Positions 4,689 through 5,552 of a stretch of DNA of 5,552 bases are shown here, piece by piece. Below the pieces are notes generated by a model. That model had not been told where the DNA came from. It saw nothing but the letters and a program-made list of their open reading frames with translations, and did not search any database. The stretch comes from an uncultured Erysipelotrichaceae bacterium (lineage in GTDB: Bacteria; Bacillota_I; Bacilli_A; RF39; UBA660). The stretch covers positions 1 to 5,552 of the forward strand of contig CACZQZ010000077.1 in assembly GCA_902783405.1 (NCBI GenBank), written 5' to 3'. Every line of letters begins with the position of its first letter. Position 1 is the first letter of the stretch. A program made the position numbers and the translations under genes.

Positions 4689-5376
4689 ATACAAAGAAAT
4701 TTTTAAATATTTCTTCTTCATCTTTTAACATTTCATCTGTAAGTTCTTCTCTAGAATCTTTTTGTTTTTCTGAAATTCCTTCTACCATTTTTTTAACTTT
4801 ACCATCTTCAATATAGAAATAATTTGGGGCAAAAATTCTTTTTTCTCCTACTTCAATTTTATTTCCTTCTTCATCGGTTAGGGTATAATCACTAAGAACT
4901 GAATCAAATGTTTTTAATAATTTTTGGTATTCTTCTGTTCCATCTGATACTTTAGCAGGAGTTCCATCGACTAATTCATATTTGTCTCTTAAAATTTCAT
5001 TTCCTTCATCATCCCAAATATCAATATAATATATTTTTTGAATATTTTTATTGTTTGCTACTTCAATGGATTTTTCTAAAACAGACCTACACCATGGACA
5101 CATAGAATCTCCAACATATAGATAAAAAGTTTCATTATTTTCTAACATTTTTACAACTTTTTTTTGACTTACTTTTTCATAAGGATTATCTTCTGGTATA
5201 TGAACAGTTCTATGTACTTTCCCACTAGTATTTTCCTTTCCATTTAAAGATTCGTATTCTTCTTTAAAAATAAGTGCAGCATCTTTCTTTTCTTCGTTTG
5301 ATATCTTTTTTTCTTCACAAGCAGTTATCATAAAAACAGATAAAATAGCAACGATAGTCATCAATATTTTTTTCAT
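4687..5376 (-). CDS. Thioredoxin-like lipoprotein with a CPWC site
   Basis: This 229-residue protein is probably anchored to the outer face of the membrane. The signal peptide has a KK start, a hydrophobic stretch (4-18) and a lipobox ITAC with the lipidated Cys at 20. An acidic and lysine-rich linker follows. A thioredoxin-like fold is indicated by LYVGDSMCPWCRSVLEK, with active-site Cys93 and Cys96, the strand KIYYIDIWDDEG, and FAPNYFYIEDGKV, where P184 would be the cis-proline facing the CxxC. C20, C93 and C96 are the only cysteines. Between the second strand and the cis-proline lies an extra segment (about 125-180), longer than in plain thioredoxin. The likely role is thiol-disulfide exchange on exported proteins; whether it oxidises, reduces or isomerises, and its partner, cannot be told. 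The ATG at 5376 has AGGAGG 7 nt upstream (5384-5389). The gene has its own promoter (5397-5425) and terminator (4660-4688). I do not recognise a gene name. Confidence 0.82.
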   Translation of the reverse strand: MKKILMTIVAILSVFMITACEEKKISNEEKKDAALIFKEEYESLNGKENTSGKVHRTVHIPEDNPYEKVSQKKVVKMLENNETFYLYVGDSMCPWCRSVLEKSIEVANNKNIQKIYYIDIWDDEGNEILRDKYELVDGTPAKVSDGTEEYQKLLKTFDSVLSDYTLTDEEGNKIEVGEKRIFAPNYFYIEDGKVKKMVEGISEKQKDSREELTDEMLKDEEEIFKNFFV

Positions 5377-5396
5377 ACATCTTCCTCCTATATTTT

Positions 5397-5425
5397 AGTA
5401 TAAACAAATTTATCTTAAATTTCAA
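5397..5425 (-). promoter_or_regulatory. Sigma-A-like promoter of the lipoprotein gene
   Basis: TTGAAA (5425-5420) and TATACT (5402-5397) are exactly 17 bp apart, each one mismatch from consensus. Initiation near 5390 would place the AGGAGG site almost at the 5' end of the transcript, giving a leader of about 14 nt. The promoter lies between this gene and the stop codon of the partial upstream gene. Confidence 0.7.
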
Positions 5426-5439
5426 TTTATTTTTTTGTT

Positions 5440-5552
5440 TTATTTATATTTATCATAATTTTCTAAAAAACTATGATATTCTCCATTTTTTTTGATACCC
5501 AAAATACAATTTAAATTAACATTGTCTGTACTTTTAAAAATATTGTAATCAA
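5440..5552 (-). CDS. C-terminal end of an unrecognised protein (cut by the window edge)
   Basis: From the right edge an uninterrupted minus-strand frame of 36 codons runs to a TAA at 5442-5440, 64 nt before the lipoprotein start. It reads as ordinary soluble protein, for example STDNVNLNCILGIKKNGEYH and a tail FLENYDKYK. The composition is lysine- and asparagine-rich like the other genes here. The strand, the sensible position before the promoter at 5397-5425 and the lack of stops support a real gene whose start lies outside the window. No motif allows a functional call. No GC-rich terminator follows it; the inverted repeat TATCATA/TATGATA (5451-5457, 5472-5478) lies inside the coding part. 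Confidence 0.6.
   Translation of the reverse strand, partial: DYNIFKSTDNVNLNCILGIKKNGEYHSFLENYDKYK

Noticed and set aside
4434..4706. A 90-codon open frame on the plus strand
   Set aside because: It lies almost wholly antisense to tag, whose zinc and catalytic residues are all intact, and it crosses the lipoprotein terminator. The translation is low-complexity (H, F, Y, L rich) as expected for the complement of an AT-rich gene.
5451..5478. TATCATA/TATGATA inverted repeat as a terminator of the partial right-edge gene
   Set aside because: It lies inside the coding frame, is only 7 bp of mostly A-T pairs with a 14-nt loop, and is not followed by a U-run.

Overview
The window is strongly AT-rich. 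Every gene that can be supported lies on the minus strand, so transcription runs from the right edge to the left. The gene set is typical of a low-GC Bacillota genome (Bacilli or a Mollicutes-adjacent gut lineage): recX, yqeG and yqeH in tandem, a Firmicutes-type short CarD-like regulator, an AqpZ-type aquaporin, tag, and a thioredoxin-like lipoprotein. All twelve tryptophans in the recognised proteins are encoded by TGG, and TGA is used as a stop, so the standard code (not the Mycoplasma code) applies. No mobile element, CRISPR array, tRNA or rRNA is visible.

Layout in the direction of transcription: (1) the C-terminal 36 residues of an unrecognised protein run in from the right edge (5440-5552). 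(2) A lipoprotein with a CPWC thioredoxin-like site (4687-5376) has its own sigma-A-like promoter and an intrinsic terminator that begins in its stop codon. (3) Tag, DNA-3-methyladenine glycosylase I (4060-4614), starts from an extended -10 promoter that follows directly on the preceding terminator. (4) A 287-bp gap (3773-4059) carries a good terminator and unexplained long-range complementarity. (5) The operon recX (2975-3721), yqeG (2418-2951), yqeH (1445-2443) is driven by a near-consensus promoter whose -35 would otherwise be misread as a TTG start codon, and ends at a strong hairpin terminator. (6) A CarD/CdnL-family regulator (874-1344) starts only 18 nt beyond that terminator. (7) An aquaporin (163-810) has its own promoter inside an inverted repeat and a clean terminator. 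(8) The left 113 bases hold no complete gene.

Functionally this is mostly housekeeping: ribosome assembly (YqeH with its usual neighbour YqeG), control of RecA and alkylation repair (RecX, Tag), global tuning of RNA polymerase (CarD-like), water permeation (aquaporin) and envelope thiol chemistry (lipoprotein). I see no clear novel defence or biosynthetic system. The more unusual signals are regulatory: a terminator hairpin between carD and every plausible promoter for it, fused terminator-promoter junctions, predicted very short 5' leaders, and the structured gap downstream of tag.
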